Shown: positions 26,734 to 36,335 of the stretch, piece by piece
Numbering within the stretch: the stretch's first letter is position 1
Layout of the letters: every line of letters starts with the position of its first letter
From: Pseudomonas fluorescens
GTDB lineage: Bacteria; Pseudomonadota; Gammaproteobacteria; Pseudomonadales; Pseudomonadaceae
Reading direction: 5' to 3'
Length of the DNA stretch: 64,000 bases
NCBI RefSeq assembly: GCF_001902145.1
Contig: NZ_MRST01000026.1
Location: forward strand, 688,095 to 752,094
Position numbers and translations under genes: made by a program
The notes under the pieces: generated by a model
Databases searched by the model: none
Seen by the model: the letters and a program-made list of their open reading frames with translations, nothing else
Told to the model about the DNA's origin: nothing

Positions 26734-27408
26734 TTATTTACGAGAAAAATGCACCACCAGCCGGTCGCCGACGGTTTGCAGAATTTGCACCAGGATCAAC
26801 AGCATCACCACAGTGACCACCATCACATCGGTCTGGAAGCGCTGGTAGCCAAAACGGATTGCCAGGTCGCCCAGGCCGCCAGCACCGACCACACCAGCCA
26901 TCGCGGTGTAGGAAACCAGTGTAATCGCCGTCACCGTAATCGCCGCGAAGATGCCAGGGCGGGCTTCGGGCAACAGGGCATTGGTGATGATCTGGCGAGT
27001 GGTGGCGCCCATGGCCTGGGTGGCTTCGATGATGCCACGGTCCACTTCGCGCAGGGCGGTTTCCACCAGGCGCGCAAAGAATGGCGTGGCACCGACGACC
27101 AGCGGTGGGATCGCACCGGCGACACCCAGCGACGTGCCGGTGATCAGTACCGTGAACGGAATCATCACGATCAGCAGGATGATGAACGGCAGCGAGCGCA
27201 AGATATTCACGATCAGCGACAACAGCGCGTACAGGCCTTTTTGTTCGAACAGCTGGCGCGGGCTGGTCAGGAACAACAGCACGCCCAGAGGCAGGCCCAG
27301 CAGCACGGTGAAGAACAGCGAGCCGAACAGCATAGTCATGGTGTCGCCGGTGGCGAGCCAGATTTCAGACCAGTCGATATTGGCGAAGAAACTCAGGAAA
27401 ACGTCCAT
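26734..27408 (-). CDS. metI: Methionine ABC transporter permease
   Basis: 224 residues with five predicted helices. The ABC permease coupling loop is EATQAMGATTRQIITNALLPEARPGI. Its ATG shares one base with the metN stop (TGATG), so translation is coupled to the ATPase gene. It forms the membrane channel for D- and L-methionine. Confidence 0.95.
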   Translation of the reverse strand: MDVFLSFFANIDWSEIWLATGDTMTMLFGSLFFTVLLGLPLGVLLFLTSPRQLFEQKGLYALLSLIVNILRSLPFIILLIVMIPFTVLITGTSLGVAGAIPPLVVGATPFFARLVETALREVDRGIIEATQAMGATTRQIITNALLPEARPGIFAAITVTAITLVSYTAMAGVVGAGGLGDLAIRFGYQRFQTDVMVVTVVMLLILVQILQTVGDRLVVHFSRK

Positions 27409-28415
27409 CAGCGCAGGACCTCCATGTGAACGTCGGCGGCGGTGAAGCGTGCAAACGCGGCTTCCATGTCACCGCCGGTGACGGCGAGGGTCAGTTGCCC
27501 GTAAGGGATGTCTTTGATGCGGTCGATACGACCGGCAAGGATGCTGTAGTCCACCCCCGTTTCACGGGCGACGGTACCCAGCAATGGCGCGTAGGTCGCG
27601 TCCCCTTGGAATGTCAGGCGCACGATACGGCCTGGCACATGGGCAAAGTCGTCGCGCTGCTCGCCTTCGTCCACCTGTTCGGCTTCTTGTACGAAGCGTT
27701 TGGTGGTCGGATGCTTGGGGTGCAGGAACACGTCGGCCACCGAGCCTTGCTCGACAATCACGCCGGCGTCCATCACGGCGACCTGGTCGCATACGCGGCG
27801 GATCACGTCCATTTCATGGGTGATCAACACGATGGTCAGGTTCAGCTCGCGGTTGATCTCGGCCAGCAGTTGCAGGACCGACGCCGTGGTTTGCGGGTCG
27901 AGGGCGCTGGTGGCTTCGTCGCACAGCAGGATCTTTGGCTTGGTCGCCAGGGCGCGGGCGATGCCCACACGTTGTTTCTGGCCGCCGGACAACTGCGCCG
28001 GGTACTTCTTGGCATGGTCCGACAAGCCGACGCGGGCGAGCAGCTCTGCTACACGCTGGTCGATTTCCTTGCGCGACAGTTCGCCGGCGAGCGTCAGCGG
28101 CAGAGCGACGTTGTCTGCCACGGTCTTGGACGCCAGCAGGTTGAAGTGCTGGAAGATCATGCCGACTTGCTGACGGAAGCGCCGCAGGCCGTTGGCGTCC
28201 AGGGCAGTGACTTCTTCGCCATCCACCTTGATCTGGCCGCCACTGGGCTCTTCCAGGCGGTTGATCAGGCGCAACAGGGTGCTTTTACCGGCACCCGAGT
28301 GGCCAATCAGGCCAAACACCTGGCCGTTCTCGACGCGCAGGCTGGTGGGGTGCAGGGCGGGGATATCCTTACCGGCGACGCGGTAGGTTTTATGGACGTT
28401 TTGAAACTCGATCAC
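27408..28415 (-). CDS. metN: Methionine ABC transporter ATP-binding protein
   Basis: 335 residues. Walker [10 protein letters not shown], signature LSGGQKQR, Walker [10 protein letters not shown]-loop ITHEMDV. A C-terminal domain of about 90 residues ([13 protein letters not shown]...[13 protein letters not shown]-like) is the NIL regulatory domain that senses methionine. It is the first gene of the metNIQ operon. I see no riboswitch in the leader. Confidence 0.95.
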   Translation of the reverse strand: MIEFQNVHKTYRVAGKDIPALHPTSLRVENGQVFGLIGHSGAGKSTLLRLINRLEEPSGGQIKVDGEEVTALDANGLRRFRQQVGMIFQHFNLLASKTVADNVALPLTLAGELSRKEIDQRVAELLARVGLSDHAKKYPAQLSGGQKQRVGIARALATKPKILLCDEATSALDPQTTASVLQLLAEINRELNLTIVLITHEMDVIRRVCDQVAVMDAGVIVEQGSVADVFLHPKHPTTKRFVQEAEQVDEGEQRDDFAHVPGRIVRLTFQGDATYAPLLGTVARETGVDYSILAGRIDRIKDIPYGQLTLAVTGGDMEAAFARFTAADVHMEVLR

Positions 28416-28600
28416 GTAGCGAACCTTGTGGGGCGCATTGAAAAGGGATCAGCGGTTAGCCGGGCGCGCATTTTAGCCTGTCCATCTAGTGTTTCTTAGC
28501 ATTTATTTCGTATCCATCCAGCGATTTGGCAATAACGAGACCAAAGGTCATAAAAAAGGAACGGCCCAAAACCCTGTCAGTCACTACTTAGGCAATTCGA

Positions 28601-28647
28601 GGTCCCGGGTGCCGTGCCTGGGGTTTCGCTCAAATGAGCCGGGGACC
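28601..28647 (+). promoter_or_regulatory. Structured leader upstream of katE
   Basis: GGTCCC (28601-28606) pairs with GGGACC (28642-28647), enclosing GCTCAAATGAGC, which folds on itself. It ends 33 bases before the catalase ATG. It could be a terminator-like or regulatory leader structure; no T run follows. Confidence 0.35.
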
Positions 28648-28680
28648 GCTCTGGCCACTTTGACTAAGGAGTTTTGACTG

Positions 28681-30822
28681 ATGAGTACCAAGAAGCCAGC
28701 CACCCCGCCCAAGAGTGAACTCGCGGGTACCGATACTCTGGACCGAGGCAACACCAACGCCAAACTGCAGGCGTTGGAAGAGTCCCGTTCGGATGCGACC
28801 GGGCAGGCCCTGCGCACCAACCAGGGCGTGAAGATTTCCGATAACCAGAACAGCCTGAAAGTCGGCGCCCGCGGCCCTTCGCTGCTGGAAGACTTCATCA
28901 TGCGTGAAAAGATCACGCACTTCGACCATGAGCGCATCCCGGAGCGCATCGTGCATGCGCGTGGTACGGGCGCCCATGGCTATTTCCAGAGTTATGGCGA
29001 CCATTCGGGGCTGACCAAGGCAGGTTTCCTGCGCACGCCTGAGCATAAAACCCCGGTATTTGCGCGTTTTTCCACGGTGCAGGGCCCGCGTGGTTCCGGC
29101 GACACTGTGCGTGACGTGCGTGGTTTTGCCGTGAAGTTCTTCACCGACGAAGGCAACTTCGACCTGGTGGGCAACAACATGCCGGTGTTCTTCATCCAGG
29201 ATGCGATCAAATTTCCTGACTTCGTCCACGCGGTGAAGCCCGAGCCTCATAACGAGATTCCTACCGGCGGTTCGGCCCACGATACGTTCTGGGACTTTGT
29301 CTCGCTGCAACCGGAATCCGCGCACATGGTGATCTGGGCCATGTCCGACCGCGCCATTCCCAAAAGCCTGCGGGCCATGCAGGGCTTTGGGGTGCACACC
29401 TTCCGGTTGATCAATACCGAAGGTAAGTCCAGCTTCGTGAAATTCCACTGGCGTCCAAAAGTCGGCACCTGCTCCCTGGTATGGGACGAAGCGCAAAAGC
29501 TGGCCGGCAAGGATACGGACTACCACCGTCGTGACCTGTGGGAAGCGATTGAAAGCGGCGATTACCCCGAGTGGGAGTTGGGCGTACAGATTGTGGCCGA
29601 AGAAGACGAGCACACGTTTGACTTTGACTTGCTCGACCCGACCAAGATCATTCCCGAAGAACTGGTACCGATCACGCCGCTGGGCAAAATGGTGCTCAAC
29701 CGTAACCCCGACAACTTCTTCGCTGAGGTCGAGCAGGTTGCGTTCTGCCCGGGTCACATCGTGCCGGGCATCGACTTCACCAACGACCCATTGCTGCAGG
29801 GCCGTCTGTTTTCCTACACCGATACCCAGATCAGCCGACTGGGCGGGCCGAACTTTCATGAGATTCCAATCAACCGGCCTGTCGTGCCTTTCCATAACGG
29901 CCAGCGCGACGCTCAGCATCGCACCGTGATTGATAAGGGGCGTGCGTCCTACGAGCCAAACTCCATTGATGGTGGTTGGCCGAAGGAAACCCCTGCTGGT
30001 CCTACCGATGGTGGTTTTGAGTCCTACTACGAGCGCGTCGATGCCAACAAGGTGCGTGAGCGTAGCGAATCCTTCGGTGACCATTTCTCCCAGGCGACGC
30101 TGTTCTACCACAGCATGAGCCACCACGAGAAAGAGCACATTATCGCGGCCTACAGCTTTGAGCTGGGCAAGGTGGAGCGCGAGTTCATCCGTGCGCGCCA
30201 GGTCAACGAGATCCTGGCCAATATCGACCTGGAGCTGGCCAAGCGCGTTGCGCAGAATCTGGGCTTGCCGGCGCCGGCCAAGGGCACGGTGCCTGCCCGT
30301 GAAACGTCGTTGAAAGAATCGCCAGCCTTGAGCCAGGTGAATTTGCTATCGGGCGATATCAAAACGCGCAAAGTGGCGATTCTGGCAGCCAACGGCGTTG
30401 ATGGTGCGGCCATTGACGCGCTAAAAGTAGCGCTGGAAGTTGAAGGCGCCCATGCCAGGTTGCTGGGGCCTACTTCGGCGCCTGTGACCACCGCGCAGGG
30501 CAAGACGCTGCCGGTCGACGCCTCGATGGAAGGCATGCCGTCCATTGCCTTCGACGCAGTGTTTATCCCGGGCGGCAAAGAGTCGGTGAAGGCGCTGAGC
30601 GGTGATGGTGTGGCGTTGCATTACGTACTGGAAGCCTACAAACACCTGAAGGCGATTGCGGTAGCCAGTGATGTGAAACCCTTGCTGGATCAGCTGAAAC
30701 TGGAGGCGGATGCAGGGTTGATCGTGGGCGCGGATGCCAAGGCGTTCAAGGCCTTCTTTGCGGCGATTGCCCAGCATCGGGTGTGGGAGCGTGAGCCGAA
30801 ATCCAAGGCGATTCCGGCTTAA
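28681..30822 (+). CDS. katE: Large-subunit monofunctional catalase HPII
   Basis: 713 residues. The catalytic His92 is in [14 protein letters not shown], the distal Asn region is [14 protein letters not shown], and the heme-binding Tyr is in [12 protein letters not shown]-terminal DJ-1/GATase-like domain (about residues 560-705) marks the large HPII clade. It breaks down hydrogen peroxide in the cytoplasm. AAGGAG lies 10 bases before the ATG. It is flanked by metN (divergent) and a REP element, which suggests a self-contained insertion relative to P. aeruginosa gene order. Confidence 0.96.
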   Translation: MSTKKPATPPKSELAGTDTLDRGNTNAKLQALEESRSDATGQALRTNQGVKISDNQNSLKVGARGPSLLEDFIMREKITHFDHERIPERIVHARGTGAHGYFQSYGDHSGLTKAGFLRTPEHKTPVFARFSTVQGPRGSGDTVRDVRGFAVKFFTDEGNFDLVGNNMPVFFIQDAIKFPDFVHAVKPEPHNEIPTGGSAHDTFWDFVSLQPESAHMVIWAMSDRAIPKSLRAMQGFGVHTFRLINTEGKSSFVKFHWRPKVGTCSLVWDEAQKLAGKDTDYHRRDLWEAIESGDYPEWELGVQIVAEEDEHTFDFDLLDPTKIIPEELVPITPLGKMVLNRNPDNFFAEVEQVAFCPGHIVPGIDFTNDPLLQGRLFSYTDTQISRLGGPNFHEIPINRPVVPFHNGQRDAQHRTVIDKGRASYEPNSIDGGWPKETPAGPTDGGFESYYERVDANKVRERSESFGDHFSQATLFYHSMSHHEKEHIIAAYSFELGKVEREFIRARQVNEILANIDLELAKRVAQNLGLPAPAKGTVPARETSLKESPALSQVNLLSGDIKTRKVAILAANGVDGAAIDALKVALEVEGAHARLLGPTSAPVTTAQGKTLPVDASMEGMPSIAFDAVFIPGGKESVKALSGDGVALHYVLEAYKHLKAIAVASDVKPLLDQLKLEADAGLIVGADAKAFKAFFAAIAQHRVWEREPKSKAIPA

Positions 30823-30848
30823 ATTATCGGTTGTTTGTTAGATCGTCA

Positions 30849-30902
30849 TCGCAGGCAAGCCAGCTCCCACACCGTTCAAATGTGGGAGCTGCTTGCCTGC
30901 GA
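30849..30902. repeat. Short REP palindrome
   Basis: Arms TCGCAGGCAAGCCAGCTCCC and its reverse complement with a 9-base loop. The right arm has lost one G. It lies between the convergent katE and the 30908 lipoprotein. Confidence 0.88.
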
Positions 30903-30907
30903 TGCTT

Positions 30908-31627
30908 TTAGTCCGCCTTGCGCGGAATCAGCACAACCTGCGCTGGAATATGCTTCAGGATTTGCCGGTGAATCTTCAGGTCATACCCCGAATCAATTCG
31001 CTTGACCCGCTTGGTCAGTAACGTGGCCAGCCACGGGTAATCCTGGGTGCGTGGCACCTGGATGCTGACATCGCACTGGTAATTCACCACATCGGTGGCG
31101 ATGGCGTCCAACTGATGGCGCATGTCTTCGACATCCGCGAGGTTCAGCGCCACGGTGGTGCTCGGCGCCGCGGGGTCTATGACCTTGGCGGCAGGCTTGG
31201 CTTCTGCGGCTTTCAATGCAGCCTCTGCCTGATCCAGCTCGGCTTTGCGCGCATGGCTGATGGCGCTGTTGACGCCACCGGTCAGCGCAGGAGCCTTGGG
31301 CATCAAGGCGCGGGCACGGCTCAGGGCCGTGGCGGCCGCGTTGACGTCGCCTTTTTGCAGCACGATCTGGCTGCGCTGCAGGTAGGCTTCGGCCAATTGA
31401 CGCTGGTAGGCCTCAAGTGCCGGGTCGTTGGGCGATTGGGCCTGCAGTGCGGCCAATTGGTCTTCGGCGGTGGCCAATTCGCTGCTGGCCAGGTTTTGTT
31501 CCAGCTGCGCGATGGCCGCAGCCCGCGGATCCGGAGCCTGAGGGGCAGCGGGCGGCGTACTTTGGCAGGCGCCCAGCAGCAGTGAAAATGCGGCAAGGAG
31601 CAGATAACGGGAGGTGAACGGCTTCAT
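30908..31627 (-). CDS. PA5502-like lipoprotein with helical repeats
   Basis: 239 residues. Lipobox LLLGACQS (Cys20). A long helical region rich in Ala, Leu and Gln (about residues 35-140) looks like TPR-type helical repeats, followed by a C-terminal domain (CDVSIQVPRTQDYPWLATLL). It matches the lipoprotein beside the znu genes in P. aeruginosa (PA5502); function unknown. It may be read with znuB, which starts nearby on the same strand. Confidence 0.78.
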   Translation of the reverse strand: MKPFTSRYLLLAAFSLLLGACQSTPPAAPQAPDPRAAAIAQLEQNLASSELATAEDQLAALQAQSPNDPALEAYQRQLAEAYLQRSQIVLQKGDVNAAATALSRARALMPKAPALTGGVNSAISHARKAELDQAEAALKAAEAKPAAKVIDPAAPSTTVALNLADVEDMRHQLDAIATDVVNYQCDVSIQVPRTQDYPWLATLLTKRVKRIDSGYDLKIHRQILKHIPAQVVLIPRKAD

Positions 31628-31664
31628 TCCTGCGACTCTCTATTTGCGCAAAAAGCGAGCAAGT

Positions 31665-32453
31665 CTACACCCCTCGACGGGGCAGGACAAAACTCAGCAG
31701 AAACAGGGCGGCCGCCGTAACCACAATCGACGGCCCGGCCGGTGTGTCCTTGAACCAGGACAGCGCCAGGCCACCACACACTGCAAGCATCCCCAGGAGG
31801 CTGGCGCCAATCGCCATCTGCTCCGGAGAGCGAGCGTGGCGCTGGGCGGCGGCGGCTGGAATGATCAGCAGCGACGTGATCAACAATACGCCGACAATCT
31901 TCATCGCGACAGCAATCACCACGGCGATGAGCAACATCAAGGCCATACGCAGGCCTGCGACGGGCAAGCCTTCTACCTTGGCCAGTTCTTCATGCACGGT
32001 GATCGCCAGCAACGGGCGCCACAGGGTGACCAGCAACACCAGCACCGCAGCGCTGCCGCCGAGGATCCAGGCCAGGTCGGTCGGGCTGATCGCCAGCAGG
32101 TCGCCGAACAGGTAGGCCATCAGGTCGATGCGCACTTCATGCATGAAGCTCAGCACCACCAGGCCCAGGGACAAGGTACTGGGCGCGAGGATGCCCAGTA
32201 GTGTGTCGGAGGCCAGTGGCTGGCGTTGCTGCAGGGTCACTAGCAGCACCGCCAGCAGCAGGCAGCCGACGGTCACGGCGATGGCAGGGCTTACATCCAG
32301 CAGAAAGCCCATGGACACGCCCAGCAAGGCGGCATGGGACAAGGTGTCACCGAAATAGGCCATGCGTCGCCAGACCACAAACGAGCCCAATGGGCCCGCC
32401 ACCAGTGCCAAAGCCAAGCCTGCCAGCAGGGCGTAGAGCAGAAAATCAGCCAT
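31665..32453 (-). CDS. znuB: Zinc ABC transporter permease
   Basis: 262 residues from [20 protein letters not shown], seven or more helices, ABC-3 family ([36 protein letters not shown]). Its ATG lies 8 bases inside the end of znuC. It forms the zinc channel of ZnuABC. Third gene of the zur-znuC-znuB operon. Confidence 0.95.
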   Translation of the reverse strand: MADFLLYALLAGLALALVAGPLGSFVVWRRMAYFGDTLSHAALLGVSMGFLLDVSPAIAVTVGCLLLAVLLVTLQQRQPLASDTLLGILAPSTLSLGLVVLSFMHEVRIDLMAYLFGDLLAISPTDLAWILGGSAAVLVLLVTLWRPLLAITVHEELAKVEGLPVAGLRMALMLLIAVVIAVAMKIVGVLLITSLLIIPAAAAQRHARSPEQMAIGASLLGMLAVCGGLALSWFKDTPAGPSIVVTAAALFLLSFVLPRRGV

Positions 32454-33216
32454 GCTTGCAGCTATCTCCATGAACGTGGGGGGTATCGACGACGGCGCCA
32501 TGCAGGTCATGGGCGTGGTCATGGTGGTGATGGTAGATCGCCAGGCTCTGGGCGTTCTTGCCGAACAGCTCCACAAACGCAGGGTCGCCACTGACCTGTT
32601 CCGGGTGGCCGGAGCAGCACACGTGGCGATTGAGGCAGACCACTTGGTCGGTGGTGCTCATGACTAGGTGCAAGTCGTGGGAAACCATCAGCACGCCGCA
32701 ACCATGGCGGTCGCGCAGGCGGGTGATCAGGCTGTACAGCTCGGCCTGGCCGGCGACATCGACGCCTTGCACGGGCTCATCGAGTACCAGCAGCTCGGGC
32801 TCGCGCAGCAAGGCGCGGGCCAGCAGCACGCGCTGCATTTCGCCGCCGGAGATACTTTGCACCGGGTTGTCGATGACGTGTTCGGCGCCGACTTCCTTAA
32901 GCGCGGCCTGGGCGCGGGCGCGGTCTACGCCTGGCACCAGGCGTAGGAAGCGCAATACAGAGAGCGGCAATGTCGGGTCCACATGCAGTTTTTGCGGCAT
33001 ATAGCCCACGCGCAGCTTGGGCTTGCGCCAAACCGTACCGCTATGGGGTTTGAGCAGCCCGAGTACGGCGCGCACCAGGGTGGTCTTGCCGGCGCCGTTG
33101 GGGCCGATCAAGGTGACGATTTGGCCTGGCTCCACGCTCAGTGCGATGTTTTCCAGCACGTTTTGCCCGGCGAACGTGACGCCGACCTGCTCCAGGCGGA
33201 TTAGCGCATTGCTCAT
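32446..33216 (-). CDS. znuC: Zinc ABC transporter ATPase
   Basis: 256 residues from [12 protein letters not shown]. Walker [10 protein letters not shown], signature SISGGEMQR, Walker [11 protein letters not shown]. The C-terminus is histidine-rich ([13 protein letters not shown] and [10 protein letters not shown]), a likely zinc buffer. Its ATG overlaps the zur stop by one base (TGATG). Confidence 0.96.
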   Translation of the reverse strand: MSNALIRLEQVGVTFAGQNVLENIALSVEPGQIVTLIGPNGAGKTTLVRAVLGLLKPHSGTVWRKPKLRVGYMPQKLHVDPTLPLSVLRFLRLVPGVDRARAQAALKEVGAEHVIDNPVQSISGGEMQRVLLARALLREPELLVLDEPVQGVDVAGQAELYSLITRLRDRHGCGVLMVSHDLHLVMSTTDQVVCLNRHVCCSGHPEQVSGDPAFVELFGKNAQSLAIYHHHHDHAHDLHGAVVDTPHVHGDSCKHG

Positions 33217-33698
33217 CAAACCCCCTGGCAGCCTGCGCACAGGCCGACCACTTCGACCGTTTGCCCCTCGACTTTGAAACCGACGTCGGCAGAGCTTTTG
33301 ATAATGGCGTCGCTGATGCTTTTTTGTTCAAGCTCGATGGCGGCATGGCACTCGCGGCAGATCAGGAACTGGCCCTGATGCGCGTGCTCCGGGTGGTTGC
33401 AACCGACAAAGGCGTTGAGCGAGGCGATACGGTGCACCAGGCCGTTTTCCAGCAGGAAATCCAGCGCACGGTAAACGGTAGGCGGCGCGGCGCGGCGGCC
33501 GTCCTGCTCGCTGAGTACGCCAAGAATGTCGTACGCGCCCAAAGGCTTGTGGCTCTGCCACACCAGCTCCAGCACCCGGCGACGCAAGGCGGTCAGGCGC
33601 AAGCCTTTCTTCGCGCACAGGGTGTCGGCCTCTGACAATGCGGTGTGCACGCAGTGAGAGTGGTCGTGAGGACGGCTGGCAAGCGGTGTTTTAGGCAT
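33216..33698 (-). CDS. zur: Zinc uptake regulator (Fur family)
   Basis: 160 residues. Fur-type winged helix ([28 protein letters not shown]) and the [16 protein letters not shown] recognition region. Two CxxC pairs (CRECHA and CAGCQ) hold the structural zinc. An N-terminal HDHSHCVH segment is His-rich. It represses zinc uptake when zinc is sufficient and is the first gene of its operon, divergent from znuA. Confidence 0.95.
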   Translation of the reverse strand: MPKTPLASRPHDHSHCVHTALSEADTLCAKKGLRLTALRRRVLELVWQSHKPLGAYDILGVLSEQDGRRAAPPTVYRALDFLLENGLVHRIASLNAFVGCNHPEHAHQGQFLICRECHAAIELEQKSISDAIIKSSADVGFKVEGQTVEVVGLCAGCQGV

Positions 33699-33723
33699 GA
33701 GCGGCGACAGATATTTGATAGAG

Positions 33724-33740
33724 ACGTTATTATGTTACCC
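33724..33740. promoter_or_regulatory. Candidate Zur box in the zur/znuA divergent region
   Basis: ACGTTATTATGTTACCC agrees with the E. coli-type Zur core (ATGTTATAnTATAACAT) at about 10 of 16 positions by eye, mostly in the left half-site. It is centred in the 67-base gap between the two divergent zinc units, the expected operator location. Confidence 0.5.
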
Positions 33741-33765
33741 GTTCCTACGCCATCGAGTGGTCATC

Positions 33766-34686
33766 GTGTCCCGACTTTTTCCCGTTTTTATCGTATTTGT
33801 CGCCAGTTTGTTCGTTGCCGGTGCCGCTCAGGCCGAGGTCAAGGTGCTGACGAGCATCAAGCCGTTGCAGCTGATTGCGGCTGCCGTGCAGGACGGCGTG
33901 GCCGTTCCAGAGGTGCTGCTGCCGCCGGGGGCCTCGCCGCACAACTTCGCTTTGCGCCCATCCGACGTACGGCGTGTGCAGTCGGTGGACCTGCTGTACT
34001 GGATCGGGCCGGACATGGAAACGTTTTTGCCGCGTGTACTCAAAGGCCGTACGGCGCCAACGGTGGCCGTGCAGGATCTGCCGGGCATGAAACTGCGCGT
34101 TTTCGGCGAAGATAGCCATTCTCATACCGACGAAGCCGACGAACATGACCACGATCACCGCACAGGCAGTGTCGATGCGCACCTGTGGCTGTCGACTATC
34201 AATGCACGTGTGATCGCCGCGCGGATGGCGGCCGATCTGAGCGCCGCCGACCCGACTAATGCCCAGCGTTATCAGAGCAATGCGAAGGCTTTCCAAGAGC
34301 GCCTCGACGCGCTGGATGCGCGCCTGAAGCAGCGTTTGGCGGGCGTTGATGGCAAACCTTACTTCGTGTTCCACGAAGCCTTTGATTACTTTGAAGAGGC
34401 GTACGGCTTGAAGCATGCCGGCGTGTTCAGCGTGGCCGCCGAAGTGCAGCCGGGCGCCCAACACGTAGCGGCGATGCGTGCGCGTTTGCAGGAAGTGGGC
34501 AAGACTTGCGTGTTCAGCGAGCCGCCATTGCGACCGAGGTTGGCGGAAACCCTGGTGGCCGGGTTGCCGGTGAAGTTGGCGGAATTGGATGCGTTGGGTG
34601 GTTATACGCCGGCTACCGCGCTGGGTTATGAGCAGGTGCTGGAAAAACTTGGCAATGACCTGGCCGGTTGCCTGGAGTCGCTCTAA
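33766..34686 (+). CDS. znuA: Zinc-binding periplasmic protein
   Basis: 306 residues from GTG (VSRLFPVFIVFVASLFVAGAAQA), a signal peptide; GAGTGG is 5 bases upstream. Zinc ligands are suggested by LPPGASPHNF, VDAHLWLST and FHEAFDYFE. The charged His loop EDSHSHTDEADEHDHDH is typical of ZnuA. It captures zinc for ZnuBC. Divergent from zur. Confidence 0.94.
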   Translation: MSRLFPVFIVFVASLFVAGAAQAEVKVLTSIKPLQLIAAAVQDGVAVPEVLLPPGASPHNFALRPSDVRRVQSVDLLYWIGPDMETFLPRVLKGRTAPTVAVQDLPGMKLRVFGEDSHSHTDEADEHDHDHRTGSVDAHLWLSTINARVIAARMAADLSAADPTNAQRYQSNAKAFQERLDALDARLKQRLAGVDGKPYFVFHEAFDYFEEAYGLKHAGVFSVAAEVQPGAQHVAAMRARLQEVGKTCVFSEPPLRPRLAETLVAGLPVKLAELDALGGYTPATALGYEQVLEKLGNDLAGCLESL

Positions 34687-34723
34687 CAGGCAACACAAAA
34701 CCCCTGTGGGAGCGGGCTTGCCC

Positions 34724-34881
34724 CTAATGCCGTTCAGTTAAGCGTATATCGCCCTCTGTAGGAGCGAGCTTGCTCGCGAAAAACGTCAACGATAACGCGT
34801 GTTTCCTGATTGAACGCGGCGCCTGTGAGTTTTTCGCGAGCAAGCTCGCTCCTACAAAAAGCCTTAACTGAACGGCATTAG
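34724..34881. mobile_element. 158-bp MITE-like element carrying an internal REPIN
   Basis: Perfect 19-bp terminal inverted repeats, CTAATGCCGTTCAGTTAAG at 34724-34742 and its reverse complement at 34863-34881. It is flanked by the direct repeat GGCTTGCCC (34715-34723 and 34882-34890), a 9-bp target duplication. It has no coding capacity. It would need a transposase elsewhere, possibly of an IS4-like family given the 9-bp duplication. Confidence 0.82.
34757..34856. repeat. REPIN inside the MITE-like element
   Basis: 100-bp inverted REP pair of the GTAGGAGCGAGCTTGCTCGCGA type with the spacer AACGTCAACGATAACGCG. It is nearly identical in the arms and left spacer to the copies at 16071, 45731 and 53744. 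Confidence 0.92.
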
Positions 34882-34960
34882 GGCTTGCCCGCGATAGCGT
34901 TGGCTCAGTCGATACCGCTATCGCAGGCAAGCCAGCTCCCACATTGACCGAGTCGGGCTT

Positions 34961-35914
34961 TTAGAGGGCGAACGGCAGCTGGACGTTGACCTGCTGACGC
35001 TGCGCCAAGCGGTGCTCGAACTCAGCCGGGTCATGAATCAACACATCCTGCCCGGCAAATGACTCGGCCGCGATCAGCCGGGACAGCCAGAACCGTACGC
35101 ACGCCACGCGCAGCATGGTCGGCCATAGCTCGGCTTCCTTCGCGGTAAACCCCCGTAGCCCCGCGTAAGCGCCCAGCAGCGCCCGGGCACGGTGACCGTC
35201 AATCACGCCATCGGCATCCGAGCACCAGTCATTCAAGGCGATTGCCACGTCGTAGAGCATCGGCCCCGAACAAGCGTTGTAGAAGTCGATCAGGCCTGTC
35301 AGGTGCGTGCCTTCAAACATCGCATTATCGCGAAACAGATCGGCGTGCACATTCGCCCGTGGCAGGCCGAGGATGTCGGCCTTGTGGGCGTCGATCTCGG
35401 CCAGCGCATCGCGCAACAGGCGTTGCTGGGCCTCGTTGAGGTGCGAAATAAGCTGCGCGCCCTCGCAGAGCATCCAATCCAGGCCACGGTCGGTCTTGCG
35501 TTCAAGTACCTTTTCGCCTTGGGTTGCCAGGTGCAGGTGGCCGAGCAGTTCGCCAACCTGGGCACAATGCTGCGCATTGGCCTCCTTGATGTGCTTGCCC
35601 GCCAGACGCGGTTGCAGCAAGGCCGGTTTGCCCTTGAGTTCGCGCAAAGCGATGCCGTCGGTGGTACGCAGGGCGTACGGCACAGGCAGGTCGGCGTCGT
35701 GGAGCACGTCGAGCAGTTCGATGAAGAACGGCATTTCTGCCACCGGGCCACGCTCAACCAGGGTCAGGACGAACTCGCCCTGCTCCAGGCTGATAAAGAA
35801 ATTGGTGTTTTCGCTGCCGGCGGCAATCCCCTGGAAATCAAGCAGGCGGCCGAGCCCATAAGGGGCGAGAAAGGTTTCCAGCTCAGGCCGAGCCAGGGGG
35901 GTGAACACAGACAT
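34961..35914 (-). CDS. thrB: Homoserine kinase (APH-type ThrB)
   Basis: 317 residues with an aminoglycoside phosphotransferase-like kinase fold. SENTNFFISL is the nucleotide loop region, the catalytic loop is ANVHADLFRDNAMF and the Mg2+ Asp is in LTGLIDFYNACSG. It phosphorylates homoserine in threonine synthesis. It follows the DUF2782 gene on the same strand by 56 bases. Confidence 0.94.
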   Translation of the reverse strand: MSVFTPLARPELETFLAPYGLGRLLDFQGIAAGSENTNFFISLEQGEFVLTLVERGPVAEMPFFIELLDVLHDADLPVPYALRTTDGIALRELKGKPALLQPRLAGKHIKEANAQHCAQVGELLGHLHLATQGEKVLERKTDRGLDWMLCEGAQLISHLNEAQQRLLRDALAEIDAHKADILGLPRANVHADLFRDNAMFEGTHLTGLIDFYNACSGPMLYDVAIALNDWCSDADGVIDGHRARALLGAYAGLRGFTAKEAELWPTMLRVACVRFWLSRLIAAESFAGQDVLIHDPAEFEHRLAQRQQVNVQLPFAL

Positions 35915-35970
35915 GGTTAAAACTGCCGTTACGGGCGCTGCGGTGGGCAGCGCCGGTTAAAATTAAGAAA

Positions 35971-36261
35971 TCATTTCCATTCGAAGATCTTCCATGACGG
36001 GATCAGCATATCCGGCTGGTCAGAGCGGATGAAGTTCGCGTCGGTGCCGTCCGCACGTACCAGAAAGTACGGTGGTGCGCCCTTCGGGGTGACTTTGATT
36101 GCGTACAGAAAGCCGTTTTGGCGGTATTCCTGGATGGTTTTGTCGCCTTCCGTGCGAATGGTAACTTCCGGATCACCTCCAGGGGCACTGTCTGCCGCCA
36201 TGGCAGCCATCGGAGCGAGTGCAATCAAACCGGTCAACAGCAGGCGATTGAATGTACGCAT
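35971..36261 (-). CDS. DUF2782 small exported protein
   Basis: 96 residues with a signal peptide (MRTFNRLLLTGLIALAPMAAMAA). The mature domain reads EVTIRTEGDKTIQEYRQNGFLYAIKVTPKGAPPYFLVRADG, the DUF2782 pattern. Function unknown. Conserved between thrB and polA in pseudomonads. Divergent from polA with 74 bases between starts. Confidence 0.88.
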   Translation of the reverse strand: MRTFNRLLLTGLIALAPMAAMAADSAPGGDPEVTIRTEGDKTIQEYRQNGFLYAIKVTPKGAPPYFLVRADGTDANFIRSDQPDMLIPSWKIFEWK

Positions 36262-36335
36262 GATAACCTTGTCCCTTTGTTTTCATTGGTCCGGCTATTC
36301 TAGCGCCTGACCCGCCGAAAAGGTTGATCCTGCTC

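Larger units (their letters stand above)
34705..34943. repeat. REPIN interrupted by a MITE-like insertion
   Basis: The outer arms GTGGGAGCGGGCTTGCCC (left) and GCAAGCCAGCTCCCACA (right) belong to one REPIN. Removing 34724-34881 and one 9-bp repeat restores a continuous arm GGGCTTGCCCGCGATAGCG that pairs with CGCTATCGCAGGCAAGCC. Confidence 0.85.

Noticed and set aside
28416-28680. SAM or methionine riboswitch upstream of metN
   Set aside because: I found no conserved core in the leader, and the main hairpin in this gap faces katE, not metN.
28630-30138. 502-codon open frame antisense to katE
   Set aside because: katE has all catalase motifs on the plus strand; the antisense frame has no motif, signal or ribosome binding site.
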